DNA of 64,000 nt from DATJGR01 sp963780795. GTDB lineage: Bacteria > Pseudomonadota > Gammaproteobacteria > Pseudomonadales > Azotimanducaceae. This document shows, piece by piece, positions 26,503 through 35,362 of the stretch. The stretch is taken from NCBI GenBank assembly GCA_963780795.1, contig CAWADH010000013.1, positions 372,001 through 436,000 of the forward strand. Direction: 5' to 3'. The position numbers were made by a program, and so were the translations under genes. Position 1 is the stretch's first letter. Every line of letters begins with the position of its first letter. The notes beneath the pieces were generated by a model. The model worked only from the letters and a program-made list of their open reading frames with translations. It did no database searches and had not been told where the DNA came from.

Positions 26503-28440
26503 TTAACGTAGGTGAGACACGGTGGTTTCATGCGCCACTCGGCTCCCAACGGATTCGTGCAGTCGCGCGGATTCGTCGGCAGCGAGCTCTCCTCCAGGCG
26601 ATACGTGCGCCAAATGCAGCTTGCGCAGCATCGCTCGCTTTTTGGCTTGATGCGCCTGCATGCGTACCAGGATGTCGTCGAGAACTTCGACAGCCGTAAC
26701 CATGTACGCGCCTTTGTTGAGCATGACGCACTCTGCGCGGTCGCCCATCGCCGCATCGGTGATTTCCGCGCGTGACGGCATCCCCTCTTTAGCGAGCGTC
26801 TCCAAGACCTGCGTCGCCCAAATGACAGGGACGTGCGCGGCTTCGCAGATCCACAGCGTTTCCTCTTGGACCTCGGCGAGGCGTTCAAACCCGCTTTCGA
26901 CCGCGAGGTCCCCGCGCGCGATCATCACCCCGCAGCACGGTGACTGCATCGCGGTGAGCAACATTTCTGGCAGGTTCTCGAAGCCGCGCCGTGTCTCGAT
27001 CTTCAGCACAATCGCCGGCTGCGCGCCGCGCGACGCAAGTTCTCGCTGCAGCTGCTCGACATCACGCGCGGAATTCGCGAACGAGAGCTCAACGATGTCT
27101 GCATGCTCGGCGACGAAAGCGAGGTCCTCGATGTCCTTGGCCGTCAATGCCGGCAACCGCAGCTGGCTGTCGGGCAAGTTGATCCCCTTGTCGCCGCACA
27201 GCTTGGCGCCCCTGGCTCGGACTTGCTTGATGCGAACAAACCATCGCTGCGGCTCGGTCTTCTCGATGATGCCGCCGATCTTGCCGTCGTCGAACCAAAT
27301 GTGTTCGCCGACTTTGACGTCGTCGAAGATCTCCGGAATCGTGCATCCGATGCGCGCCGGTGTGAGCATGCGACTAGCGCTGTCGTAGGTCGCAGCACGA
27401 CCCGGGTCGAGTCCTCGGGTGACGATCAGAAGATCGTCGGCTCGCAATCGAATCGCGCATTCGGTGGGCGGCAATGCGCCGATCGGTGTGCGGCGCAAGT
27501 CGGCCGCGATGCGACGCCCCCGCTGCAACGCGATCCCGGGCATGACATAGGCGGTCTTTCGCGTTTCCGCCCAGCAACCGCGCTCGCCGATGTCGACGAT
27601 ATTCAGCGTGCGCCTGGCATCCCGCGCGTCGACGAAATCGAGCGTCTCGCCGACGCGCAGCGTGGACAACCATGCGCCAGTGACCGGCAGAGACGCATCA
27701 GCCGGCGAGGGAGGCGACTTGGGGTTGGCTTCATCAGTGAGCCAGACGCGTGCCGGTGCGGTCACGCGACCGAACGCGTTGCGTCGTGGACGAATCCGTA
27801 CGACGGAAGGTCCAAGTTCGAGCGGACCGGTCCGCAGTTTGGGTCCGCCGAGGTCCATGGCAATGCGACAGCTTCGGCCGAGCGCGCGCCGCGCACGATC
27901 AAGATGATCGATCATTCGCCGCCAGATCAGTGGATCGTCATGGGCGCAGTTGATTCGGATGCAGTCCATTCCGCGCGCGAGCAGGTCGTGCACGAGCAGG
28001 TAGTCGTCGGCGGCCTCCGACGGCATCGTGACCATGATACGGACGTCGCGTCGCAGGTTGCAGTCGCCGAAGAGCGTCTCCGTGTGTTGCATGAGCAATC
28101 GCTGACCGATTGCGAGATCGACGACGGCAGGTTCCGAGTCGAGTTGCTGGCGGGTGCGCCCGGCGAGCCCGTGTAGCGCCGCTAGCACGGATTCCAGCGT
28201 CGCGAGCACGTGCGATTCCGAGCGGCCCAGCGAGGACAGACCGAGCGCGGCCAATCGCAACTGCAACGGTCGCAGGTCATGCCTACGCAGCGCGAGGTAG
28301 TGCAGCAGATTACGGGCGCTGTCGTGAAAGTTCGGATGGACGGACTCCAGCCGACTGTCGGCCGGCGCGGTCTCGGCCAGGATGCTCGTTCGCAGCGTGG
28401 CGATTTGGTCGATGAGCTTGTCGATATCGGTCGAATTCAT
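26503..28440 (-). CDS. Pyruvate kinase, atypical domain layout
   Basis: A 645-residue pyruvate kinase family protein, longer than the usual 470-500. Barrel motifs are present: CIRINCAHDD, AMDLGGPKLRTGPL, IWFDDGKIGGIIE, CGDKGINLPDSQLRLPALT, MIARGDLAVESGFERLAEVQ and WATQVLETLAKEGMPSRAEI. About 125 helical residues precede the barrel. Between GPKLRTG and the IWFDDGK strand lies an extra stretch whose VGETLDFVDARDARRTLNIV and AYVMPGIAL parts echo the normal B domain, as if that domain were duplicated. The C-terminal allosteric domain is missing; the protein ends soon after the barrel. It presumably converts phosphoenolpyruvate and ADP to pyruvate and ATP, but regulation must differ. Confidence 0.85.
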   Translation of the reverse strand: MNSTDIDKLIDQIATLRTSILAETAPADSRLESVHPNFHDSARNLLHYLALRRHDLRPLQLRLAALGLSSLGRSESHVLATLESVLAALHGLAGRTRQQLDSEPAVVDLAIGQRLLMQHTETLFGDCNLRRDVRIMVTMPSEAADDYLLVHDLLARGMDCIRINCAHDDPLIWRRMIDHLDRARRALGRSCRIAMDLGGPKLRTGPLELGPSVVRIRPRRNAFGRVTAPARVWLTDEANPKSPPSPADASLPVTGAWLSTLRVGETLDFVDARDARRTLNIVDIGERGCWAETRKTAYVMPGIALQRGRRIAADLRRTPIGALPPTECAIRLRADDLLIVTRGLDPGRAATYDSASRMLTPARIGCTIPEIFDDVKVGEHIWFDDGKIGGIIEKTEPQRWFVRIKQVRARGAKLCGDKGINLPDSQLRLPALTAKDIEDLAFVAEHADIVELSFANSARDVEQLQRELASRGAQPAIVLKIETRRGFENLPEMLLTAMQSPCCGVMIARGDLAVESGFERLAEVQEETLWICEAAHVPVIWATQVLETLAKEGMPSRAEITDAAMGDRAECVMLNKGAYMVTAVEVLDDILVRMQAHQAKKRAMLRKLHLAHVSPGGELAADESARLHESVGSRVAHETTVSHLR

Positions 28441-28654
28441 TGCGATAGTCTGCCGTCTTCAGCGGGCCCTTCTTAATGTGTGCGGAGGAGTGAGCCTAAG
28501 ATGGCGCCGTCCGTTCTCGATGACCCGGAGACATTCAGCCGAGACAGCCACCGCGCTCTAGTGACTTGGCCAACGCCGGGACCACGCGCGTGAGAAACGA
28601 AATCGCGTTGGACCTAGCGGTGATCGGCTCGCTGGAGAGCCTCGACCTCACACC

Positions 28655-28888
28655 TCACGCTGCGTTGAGAATTTCACCCGTATTGTTACTGGCGTTTTGG
28701 CTCAGCAAGTCACGGACGTGTCGGGCTACGAGCACGGGAACGAACGCCTTGACACGCGAATGCGTCTCGAGCGCTTCCCGTTCGTGTTCGTACAGCAGAG
28801 CCACTTCATCGATCGACGCGCCGGACTGCCGGGCGAGAAGTTCGATGATGCGTTTATGATCATCAGGCTTTTTTGGCGACTTAAACAT
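28655..28888 (-). CDS. DUF3562 protein
   Basis: A 77-residue protein from ATG 28888 with GGAGG seven bases upstream. It carries the DUF3562 pattern: ELLARQSGASIDEVALLYEH followed by VKAFVPVLVARHVRDLL. Its ATG lies inside the end of the upstream phosphatase gene (ATGTTTAA), so the two are translationally coupled. The family's function is unknown, although it recurs near stress genes in proteobacteria. Confidence 0.85.
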   Translation of the reverse strand: MFKSPKKPDDHKRIIELLARQSGASIDEVALLYEHEREALETHSRVKAFVPVLVARHVRDLLSQNASNNTGEILNAA

Positions 28889-29864
28889 GGGGACCTCCAT
28901 CATCAACAGTTGCAGTCTGCGCGGCCGGGCAGGACGCGGCCATACGAGGTTGCCGCGATATCGACAGATCGCTGGTGGAATCAGCAGATGCTTGTGACAA
29001 GTCTGGATACTGGTCTGGACCGAGGCGGTCTGAATCGAAATGGCATCCGGGCGGTCGCGGCAGCTCATCGAGCAACCGTCGACGGATCTGCGACACGGTG
29101 GACAACGATACACCGGCCATCGATATGAAGCGCTCGGTCGAACCGTAGCGTTGCTCGAGATGGTCGAATGTAGCCTGCAGATAACGCGGGTCCGATCGAA
29201 GCATCCGGTCGAGCAAGACCGCTGGGAGTTCTCGATGAGAAGCGCTTGTATCGATACCGAGCGTTGCCGCGACGTCCAGTCGCGACCAGTCGAGTAGTTG
29301 TTCGCTGAGCGCGTAGTCGTCGAGGATGAGCGAGCGCTCCACACCCAACAGATCCAATAGCAGCGCGACCGCAACACCGGTTCGGTCCTTACCCGCCGAG
29401 CAGTGAATCAGAATGGGCGTGTGGTCATCGGCGATCGTTTGGAACAATTCGCCGAAATGCGCCGCGTGAATCTCGGGGATTTGTGCATACATCTGCATCA
29501 GGGCGCGCACGGCCCGCGCGGCGTCGTCTGCGACTGGCGCCAGATCCTGGAGCGTGTGCCGACGGCTATTCGCCGCATCGGGCGCATCCCAGCAGAGCGA
29601 CCGCACTTGATCGAGAAGGCGGGGATGCGTCGGCCATCGCAGGCGTTCGGATGGCTGGCGTAGATCTGCGATCACACCGATGCCGAGATCGACGATTCTT
29701 GCGCAATCCTGATCGGTCAATTGATCAAGTCGTGCTGAGCGAAAGACATGACCTGCCCGAACTCGACGACCGTCGCGCGTGCGATGACCGGCCACCTCTC
29801 GGAAGTTCTGCGCGCCGACGATTCGCTTCGTCGATCGAATCCTATGGTTCGCGCCAGATTGCAT
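28881..29864 (-). CDS. Protein tyrosine phosphatase, DSP/PTP-like
   Basis: A 327-residue phosphatase of the Tyr_phosphatase_3 type. The P-loop is ILIHCSAGKDRTGVAVALLL, with the catalytic Cys and Arg in place, preceded by the substrate-recognition start (AQNFREVAGHRTRDGRRVRA, GHVFRSARLDQLTDQD) and DLRQPSER. About 70 C-terminal residues are outside the domain. Such enzymes remove phosphate from Tyr or from phosphoinositides; the target here is unknown. The stop lies within the first codons of the DUF3562 gene. Confidence 0.88.
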   Translation of the reverse strand: MQSGANHRIRSTKRIVGAQNFREVAGHRTRDGRRVRAGHVFRSARLDQLTDQDCARIVDLGIGVIADLRQPSERLRWPTHPRLLDQVRSLCWDAPDAANSRRHTLQDLAPVADDAARAVRALMQMYAQIPEIHAAHFGELFQTIADDHTPILIHCSAGKDRTGVAVALLLDLLGVERSLILDDYALSEQLLDWSRLDVAATLGIDTSASHRELPAVLLDRMLRSDPRYLQATFDHLEQRYGSTERFISMAGVSLSTVSQIRRRLLDELPRPPGCHFDSDRLGPDQYPDLSQASADSTSDLSISRQPRMAASCPAAQTATVDDGGPHV

Positions 29865-30278
29865 GGGAGTTGCCGTGGTTCGATTGCAGAGGCGAGTCTA
29901 GCCTCGACGCGTGAACGGTGCGTGACGAATCTTTGCAGCTCTCAGCCGCCGTCGGTGGTCAAGCAGCATTCACGAAACGCATCAACTACCCCAACGTCTC
30001 GTGCGGGAATGCGCATGACCGCTCGAGTGATTGTTCATGGAGCCTTCCTCGTGCCGGCCGAGATCAGGACGTCGCTGATCATAATCGCGCCGTCACAATT
30101 GAATGCTGCGATAGCGCGTCGTCGTAGGCGCACGAAAAGATGGCGAGCGTCTCCGCCTTCGGGTGTTTGTTAAGACCTCATGACGGTCCGCATGAGTACA
30201 TTGACGGATGGGACTCACCGACTGGTTGGCGCAATCTGGTTGGTGACGAACGCGGGGGCGAATTCAGTGGCATCGAGA
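29865..30278. other. Intergenic stretch, nothing recognised
   Basis: About 410 bases between the divergent phosphatase and PilZ genes. Small frames here lack start signals and domains. If the PilZ gene begins at its earlier ATG (30180), the stretch is about 100 bases shorter. Confidence 0.35.
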
Positions 30279-30560
30279 ATGGAGCATCGGCTGTCGATCC
30301 GACGCGAGTCGAACGAGCGGGTCGTGATCTATCAACTTGGCCGATGTATTGGACCTGCTCGCATTCGAAACACGAGTCGACATGGCACGTTGATGGAGTT
30401 TCGGGATTCACCGTCGATCTCTTGCGGGTGCATCGAGATCGAGTTCGCAACGCGCGACTGGCCGACTCGACTCCGCGGCTTGGTGATACATCGTGACGAA
30501 ACACGCCTTGGAGTGATGTTCATGGATGAGTGGTGGCCAGTCGATCGTCGGGCCGCGTGA
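30279..30560 (+). CDS. PilZ-domain protein
   Basis: A 93-residue stand-alone PilZ-like domain beginning MEHRLSIRRESNERVVIYQL. The RxxxR-type N-terminal arm (RLSIRR) and the later NTSRHGTLMEF fit a c-di-GMP-binding PilZ barrel, although the usual DxSxxG reads NTSRHG, so binding may be weak or lost. I preferred the internal ATG 30279 because domain and start coincide; the frame is open from 30180. It ends 76 bases before the second GAPDH. Confidence 0.65.
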   Translation: MEHRLSIRRESNERVVIYQLGRCIGPARIRNTSRHGTLMEFRDSPSISCGCIEIEFATRDWPTRLRGLVIHRDETRLGVMFMDEWWPVDRRAA

Positions 30561-30636
30561 GCTCACCCCTCGGTTGAGATGTTGTAGAGAGAACACCGTC
30601 CGGCGCGGCGCAAACAAAGGCACCAAGGGGAGCTAC

Positions 30637-31635
30637 ATGAAGAAGATCGCGATCAACGGTATGGGACGTACGGGACGACTGATGTTGCGCCGGGTCTTGG
30701 CCGGCGCAGCACCCGACCTCGAGGTCGTTGCGGTGAACGACGTTGCGGCGCCCGATGACGTCGCATACCTGCTGAAGTACGACTCGGTGCACGGCCGCCT
30801 CGATGCATCCGTGCGAGCCGTGGATGGAGAGCTGTGGATCGGCGATCGATCCGTACGCCTGTTGCACGAAACGGATCCGCGCGCGCTGCCGTGGCGCGAT
30901 CTCGGTGTGGAGGTCGTCATCGAGAGTACGGGACAATTCACCGACCGGGCAGGCGCAGCGCGACACCTCGAAGCCGGCGCGCGCCGCGTGCTGATCAGCG
31001 CGCCGTCGCCGGATGCGGACGTAACGCTCGTGCCTGGCGTCAATGACCACGCGTTCGATGCGCGCCAGCACTTCGTCGTGTCGAACGCGTCGTGCACGAC
31101 GAACTCGCTCGCGCCGCCGCTCAAGGTGCTGTTGGATCGGTTCGGCGTCGCGGCCGTGACGGCAACGACGGTCCACGCATACACGGCCTCGCAAGCCGTC
31201 GTCGACAAGCCCGCGAAGAAGATGCACCGCGGCCGTGCAGCCTCGCTCTCGATGATCCCGACCTCGACGGGTGCCGATGCAGCAACGGTACAGGTACTGC
31301 CGGCGTTAGCGAACAGGATCCGCGTAGCTGCGATTCGCGTTCCGGTGCCGGACGGGTCGGTCACCGACTTCACGGCTCAACTCGAACGAGACGCAACGCG
31401 CGAGGCCGTGAACGCCGCATTGCGCGACGCCGCCAACGGGGCGATGAAGGGGATCCTCGGCTACAACGAAGAGGAACTCGTTTCGGTCGACATCGTCGGC
31501 GAGCCGCTATCGGGGATCGTGCATGCGAGTGCCACCGCGGTCGTCGGGCGCCTCGCACGGGTTCTCGTCTGGTACGACAACGAGGTTGGCTACGGCGCAC
31601 GGTGCCTCGACGTGGCCAGCCGACCGGATTTCTAA
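30637..31635 (+). CDS. Glyceraldehyde-3-phosphate dehydrogenase, second copy
   Basis: Type I GAPDH of 332 residues; ATG 30637 follows AGGGGAG. Motifs: MKKIAINGMGRTGRLMLRRV for NAD binding, SNASCTTNSLAPPLKVLLDR with the active Cys, HAYTASQAVVDKPAKKMHRG and WYDNEVGYGARCLDV. It differs from the arsenate-linked copy in the TTNS rather than TTNC step and in its neighbours: a zinc alcohol dehydrogenase starts 11 bases downstream. Together they suggest use of triose phosphates and alcohol or aldehyde turnover under stress or low oxygen, which is inference. Confidence 0.92.
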   Translation: MKKIAINGMGRTGRLMLRRVLAGAAPDLEVVAVNDVAAPDDVAYLLKYDSVHGRLDASVRAVDGELWIGDRSVRLLHETDPRALPWRDLGVEVVIESTGQFTDRAGAARHLEAGARRVLISAPSPDADVTLVPGVNDHAFDARQHFVVSNASCTTNSLAPPLKVLLDRFGVAAVTATTVHAYTASQAVVDKPAKKMHRGRAASLSMIPTSTGADAATVQVLPALANRIRVAAIRVPVPDGSVTDFTAQLERDATREAVNAALRDAANGAMKGILGYNEEELVSVDIVGEPLSGIVHASATAVVGRLARVLVWYDNEVGYGARCLDVASRPDF

Positions 31636-31646
31636 GGAGCAATCAC

Positions 31647-32723
31647 ATGTCGAAGACAATGAAGGCGGCCATATTCGTCGAACCCGGCCGTATCGAGCTT
31701 GCTGAGCGTCCGATACCCGACATCGGTCCAACGGATGCGTTGTTGCGCGTCACGACGACGACGATCTGTGGCACCGACGTTCACATTCTCAAAGGCGAAT
31801 ATGCGGTTCGACCGGGTCTTGTGGTCGGCCACGAGCCCGTCGGGATCATCGAGAAGCTCGGCGCGGCGGTCACAGGCTACCGCGAAGGCGACCGCGTGAT
31901 CGCGGGCGCGATTACGCCGAGCGGTCACAGCGAGGCGTGTCTCGCCGGGTCATTTTCACAGGACGGTGCCGGAGTTCCACACGGTTGGAAGCCGATCGGC
32001 GGATGGAAGTTCGGCAACACGATCGACGGTTGCCAGGCCGAATACGTCCGTATTCCGGACGCGATGGCGAATCTGGCGCACATACCTGCCGGTTTGACCG
32101 ACGAGGACGTGCTGATGTGTCCCGACATCATGTCCACCGGCTTCGGCGGTGCGGAAAGCGGTGCCATTCGCATTGGCGATACCGTCGCGGTGTTCGCGCA
32201 GGGCCCGATCGGCCTGTGCGCGACGCTCGGTGCGAAACTGATGGGGGCATCGACGATCATCGGCGTCGAAAGCGTTCTCGCGCGCAAGGAAGTGGCTAAG
32301 CGCCTAGGCGCAGATCACGTCGTGGACTTCCGAGCGACCGATCCGGTCGCTCGGATTATGGAGTTGACCGGTGGGCGCGGCGTGGACGTCGCCATCGAGG
32401 CTCTCGGAACTCAGGCGACGTTCGAGGCGTGTCTGGCCGTGTTGCGGCCCGGCGGGACGCTTTCGAGCCTTGGCGTATACGCGACGGACCTGCGCATTCC
32501 GCTCAAGTCGTTTGCCGCCGGCCTGGGAGATCATAAGATCGTGACGACGCTGTGTCCTGGCGGGAAGGAGCGGATGCGACGGCTGATGAACGTGATCGCC
32601 GCGAAGCGTGCGGATCTCAAGGCGCTCGTCACCCATCGCTTTGCACTCGACGACATCGTCGACGCGTACGAACTCTTCGCGCACCAGCGCGACGGCGTGC
32701 TCAAGGTCGCGATCACACCGTGA
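31647..32723 (+). CDS. Zinc-dependent alcohol dehydrogenase
   Basis: A 358-residue medium-chain dehydrogenase. AAGGAG precedes ATG 31647. The catalytic zinc site is TTICGTDVHILKG and VVGHEPVGIIEKLG. The NAD-binding Rossmann region is VAVFAQGPIGLCATLGAKLM followed by GVESVLARKEVAKRLGADHV. Instead of the usual four-Cys structural zinc loop there is a Cys-poor stretch (SEACLAGSFSQDGAGVPHGW), which is typical of a subgroup oxidising isopropanol or short alcohols. Substrate cannot be fixed from sequence. Confidence 0.9.
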   Translation: MSKTMKAAIFVEPGRIELAERPIPDIGPTDALLRVTTTTICGTDVHILKGEYAVRPGLVVGHEPVGIIEKLGAAVTGYREGDRVIAGAITPSGHSEACLAGSFSQDGAGVPHGWKPIGGWKFGNTIDGCQAEYVRIPDAMANLAHIPAGLTDEDVLMCPDIMSTGFGGAESGAIRIGDTVAVFAQGPIGLCATLGAKLMGASTIIGVESVLARKEVAKRLGADHVVDFRATDPVARIMELTGGRGVDVAIEALGTQATFEACLAVLRPGGTLSSLGVYATDLRIPLKSFAAGLGDHKIVTTLCPGGKERMRRLMNVIAAKRADLKALVTHRFALDDIVDAYELFAHQRDGVLKVAITP

Positions 32724-32777
32724 CCATTGCGCGACGCGGTGGGAGGCGTCAGCTGATTCCCTTGATCAGAGCAGCTT

Positions 32778-34220
32778 CTACGTGCATGACGTTCGCGAAA
32801 TCGGCTGCGGCACGTCGGCGTTCGTATCGGCGAGCAGCCCCCGCATTTTGTTCATGCCGTCGAGAGCGGCCACCTTGTAGCATTCGGCGAGCGTCGGGTA
32901 GTTGAAGACACTGTTCACGAAGTAATCGAGCGTTCCGCCGAAAGCCATCACTGCCTGCCCGATGTGCACGAGTTCGGTCGCCTGAGAACCGAGCACCCAC
33001 ACACCAAGAATCTTGCCGGTCTCCAGGTGAAACAGCAGCTTCAGCAGTCCTTCGGCGTCGCCCAGAATCTGTCCGCGCGCGATTTCTTTGTATCGCGCAA
33101 CGCCGGTTTCATAAGGAATAGCGTTGGCCGTCAGTTCTCCTTCGTGCGCGCCCACCCAGCCGATTTCCGGAATCGCATAGATACCGTAGGGGAACAGGCC
33201 GGGGAGTTTCGACGCGGTCTCGCCGAAGATGTGGCAAGCAGCGAGGCGTCCCTGCTCCGCGCTCGTCGAAGCCAGTGACGGAAAGCCGATCACATCGCCA
33301 ACGGCATAGATATGGGGCACCATCGTCTGGTACGCGTCGTTCACACGCAGCCGTCCGCGCTCGTCTGCAACCACACCGGCCTGTTCGAGTCCGATTGTTT
33401 CGGTGGCGCCTTGCCGTCCCGCCGACACGAGGATCATCTCTGTCGCGAATCGTTTGCCGCTCCTCATGGTTACGATCCCGTTGCCGTTCGAGCTGACCTC
33501 GACGGATTGCACCGCTTCTCCGAGACGCAGCGTCATGCCGCGCTCCCGCGACAGGTAACTCAACGCGTCGACCAGTTCGCGATCGACCATGTCGAGAATC
33601 GTGGCGCGCTGTTCGACGAGCGTTACCTCCACTCCTAGCGCTGCGAACATCGTCGCGTACTCGAGCCCGATCACACCGGCCCCGATCACCGTCAGCGTTC
33701 GCGGCACTCGCGGTAACGCCAGGATGTCGTCGCTGCTCAACACGACCTCGTGATCGACCGTGACACCGGGTGGCAAGCCGGCGACCGTGCCCACAGCGAC
33801 GACGATGAACGGGGCTTCGAGTTGCGACGCAGTGTTGCCGTTGTCGACGTCGACCACGTGCGGATCGAGAAAACGCGCAAACCCGTCGAAAACGGCCACC
33901 CCATTGCGGTGGAGTTGCGCTTTGATGACGTCGCGCTCACGGCGGATCACGTGTTCGCAGCGGAATAGCAGATCCTGCGCGGTGATTTCGTACTTCGCGC
34001 GGTACGCACCGCCGTACATCGTTCGATGTCGCAGCCCAGAGAGGTCGAGCACGGCTTCACGAAACGTTTTGCTGGGGACCGTGCCGGTGTTGATGCACAC
34101 GCCGCCGAGGTTCCGACCTTTCTCGATGATCGCCACGCGTTTACGTAACTTCGCGGCCTGGATGGCCGCGCGCTGACCCGCCGGCCCGCTGCCCAGAACA
34201 ATCAGATCGAAGGATTGCAT
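32778..34220 (-). CDS. sthA: Soluble pyridine nucleotide transhydrogenase SthA
   Basis: A 480-residue FAD flavoprotein of the disulfide-reductase superfamily that moves reducing equivalents between NADPH and NAD+. The FAD-binding start is DLIVLGSGPAGQRAAIQAAK. The position of the redox disulfide has only one Cys (GGVCINTGTVPSKT), which separates SthA from lipoamide dehydrogenase. The NAD(P) motif is TVIGAGVIGLEYATMFAALG, the FAD closing motif HIYAVGDVIGFPSLAS, and the C-terminal dimer domain is complete. Convergent with the alcohol dehydrogenase 54 bases away, it fits a redox-balancing role with its neighbours. Confidence 0.93.
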   Translation of the reverse strand: MQSFDLIVLGSGPAGQRAAIQAAKLRKRVAIIEKGRNLGGVCINTGTVPSKTFREAVLDLSGLRHRTMYGGAYRAKYEITAQDLLFRCEHVIRRERDVIKAQLHRNGVAVFDGFARFLDPHVVDVDNGNTASQLEAPFIVVAVGTVAGLPPGVTVDHEVVLSSDDILALPRVPRTLTVIGAGVIGLEYATMFAALGVEVTLVEQRATILDMVDRELVDALSYLSRERGMTLRLGEAVQSVEVSSNGNGIVTMRSGKRFATEMILVSAGRQGATETIGLEQAGVVADERGRLRVNDAYQTMVPHIYAVGDVIGFPSLASTSAEQGRLAACHIFGETASKLPGLFPYGIYAIPEIGWVGAHEGELTANAIPYETGVARYKEIARGQILGDAEGLLKLLFHLETGKILGVWVLGSQATELVHIGQAVMAFGGTLDYFVNSVFNYPTLAECYKVAALDGMNKMRGLLADTNADVPQPISRTSCT

Positions 34221-34555
34221 TCAGACTGACACCCTTTTGGGCGATTTGATCGGCTGCGTATGACAAGTCGATGACGTTGCGACGGCGCGGGTTCGACGAC
34301 GTACCACATTCAGCAACCAACGAAGGCAGGTTCGAGCGATCCACCGATCATCCGCGTCGTGGGTTCGGCTCAACCTTGGGGGTACTCCTATGGCCAATCC
34401 ACGTCCGAAGCTCAGCGAAACGTTTCCGATAGGCCCGGAACGGTCACGTACTACGCCAATTGGGACCTCGACTGACGGATTGGCGCGGGGGCGGAGATCT
34501 ATTCGCACCGCAGGCGGGGCCGTTTCGAATCTGAGACAAAGCGTCTAACGCCACA
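34221..34555. other. Intergenic stretch, nothing firm
   Basis: About 335 bases. A plus-strand frame from ATG 34390 (53 codons, MANPRPKLSETFPIGPERSR) has a purine-rich stretch upstream but no recognisable domain; I do not call it a gene. Confidence 0.3.
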
Positions 34556-35314
34556 TCAGCGGGCGCTGTGCGCGAAGTCTGCCTGAGGCAGCAGGAAGCG
34601 CGGATCCATCTCGTCGCGAATCAACCCGGCAAAACGCTTGCGTATTCTGGGGATCTCCAGCATGCCGCGCAGCGAGCGCTTGCGGTAACCCTTCAGTAGC
34701 GACGACGGATCGAAATACGCCTTGGCGTTGGTCGGCGTCAGAACGAACGGGGGTTTCCCTGCTCGCGCCAGAATATGGCTCATGATGAGCGCGCCGGTGC
34801 GGTGGTTCCCTTCGATGAAAAGCTGCGGTGCAGACAGGATGTGAATGTAGGTTCCGGCCGCGCGTTTCCAGATGCCGTCGCTGTCGTGGTCTGCGAGGTA
34901 GTTCATCAGAGACCGTGCGCCGCCCGTGCGGCGGTCATCGTAGAACTGCCTCTCTGTTTCGTCGAACTGATCTTTATCGGTGTCGGCACCGAGATTGCGG
35001 CGGCCCCACAGCACGAGACGGTTGAGTTCGAGCAGCAACCTGGAGTTGCCGCGCTCGAGTGGGTCGATGTCTGCGGCGAGCAGCGAGTCGATGTACGCAT
35101 AGCCGGCCAACAGGTTGGTCACGACCGTGTCGGCCATCGGATCGCGCGGCATTTCGAGTGAGGCATTGATTGCGTCGAAGCGCCGTTGGACCGCGCGTAG
35201 CGATGCGTCGATCGCGGCCAGGTCGAGCCGGCCCGCGCGCAGAATGCGCGGCCTTCGCTCGCCGCGCGATTCGACGCTCACGAGAGCGGCATCGACTTCG
35301 GACCCGGAATTCAA
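34556..35314 (-). CDS. Fic-fold protein with altered active-site motif
   Basis: A 252-residue protein with the helical Fic fold. The start is a TTG with GAGG six bases upstream; no better ATG lies in frame. The usual Fic motif HPFxxGNGRxxR appears as QLFIEGNHRTGA, so the catalytic His is Gln and a glycine in the anion-binding loop is His. The flanking helices (AAGTYIHILSAP before, LIMSHILARAGKPPFVLTP after) follow the family. It is unlikely to be a standard AMP-transferase. It is the last gene of the pst transcription unit, 48 bases after the second pstS, which suggests phosphate-dependent expression. Confidence 0.75.
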   Translation of the reverse strand: MNSGSEVDAALVSVESRGERRPRILRAGRLDLAAIDASLRAVQRRFDAINASLEMPRDPMADTVVTNLLAGYAYIDSLLAADIDPLERGNSRLLLELNRLVLWGRRNLGADTDKDQFDETERQFYDDRRTGGARSLMNYLADHDSDGIWKRAAGTYIHILSAPQLFIEGNHRTGALIMSHILARAGKPPFVLTPTNAKAYFDPSSLLKGYRKRSLRGMLEIPRIRKRFAGLIRDEMDPRFLLPQADFAHSAR

Positions 35315-35362
35315 ATGGCACCTCGTCTCGCGGGACGACTCACTCGTGCCGCCCGGCCGACA

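Noticed and set aside
30557..30566. GTGAGCTCAC palindrome at the end of the PilZ gene
   Set aside because: Ten-base palindromes over a stop codon occur by chance; no promoter element is positioned to use it.
34390..34551. 53-codon plus-strand frame after sthA
   Set aside because: No domain, low-complexity composition and no second copy to support it.
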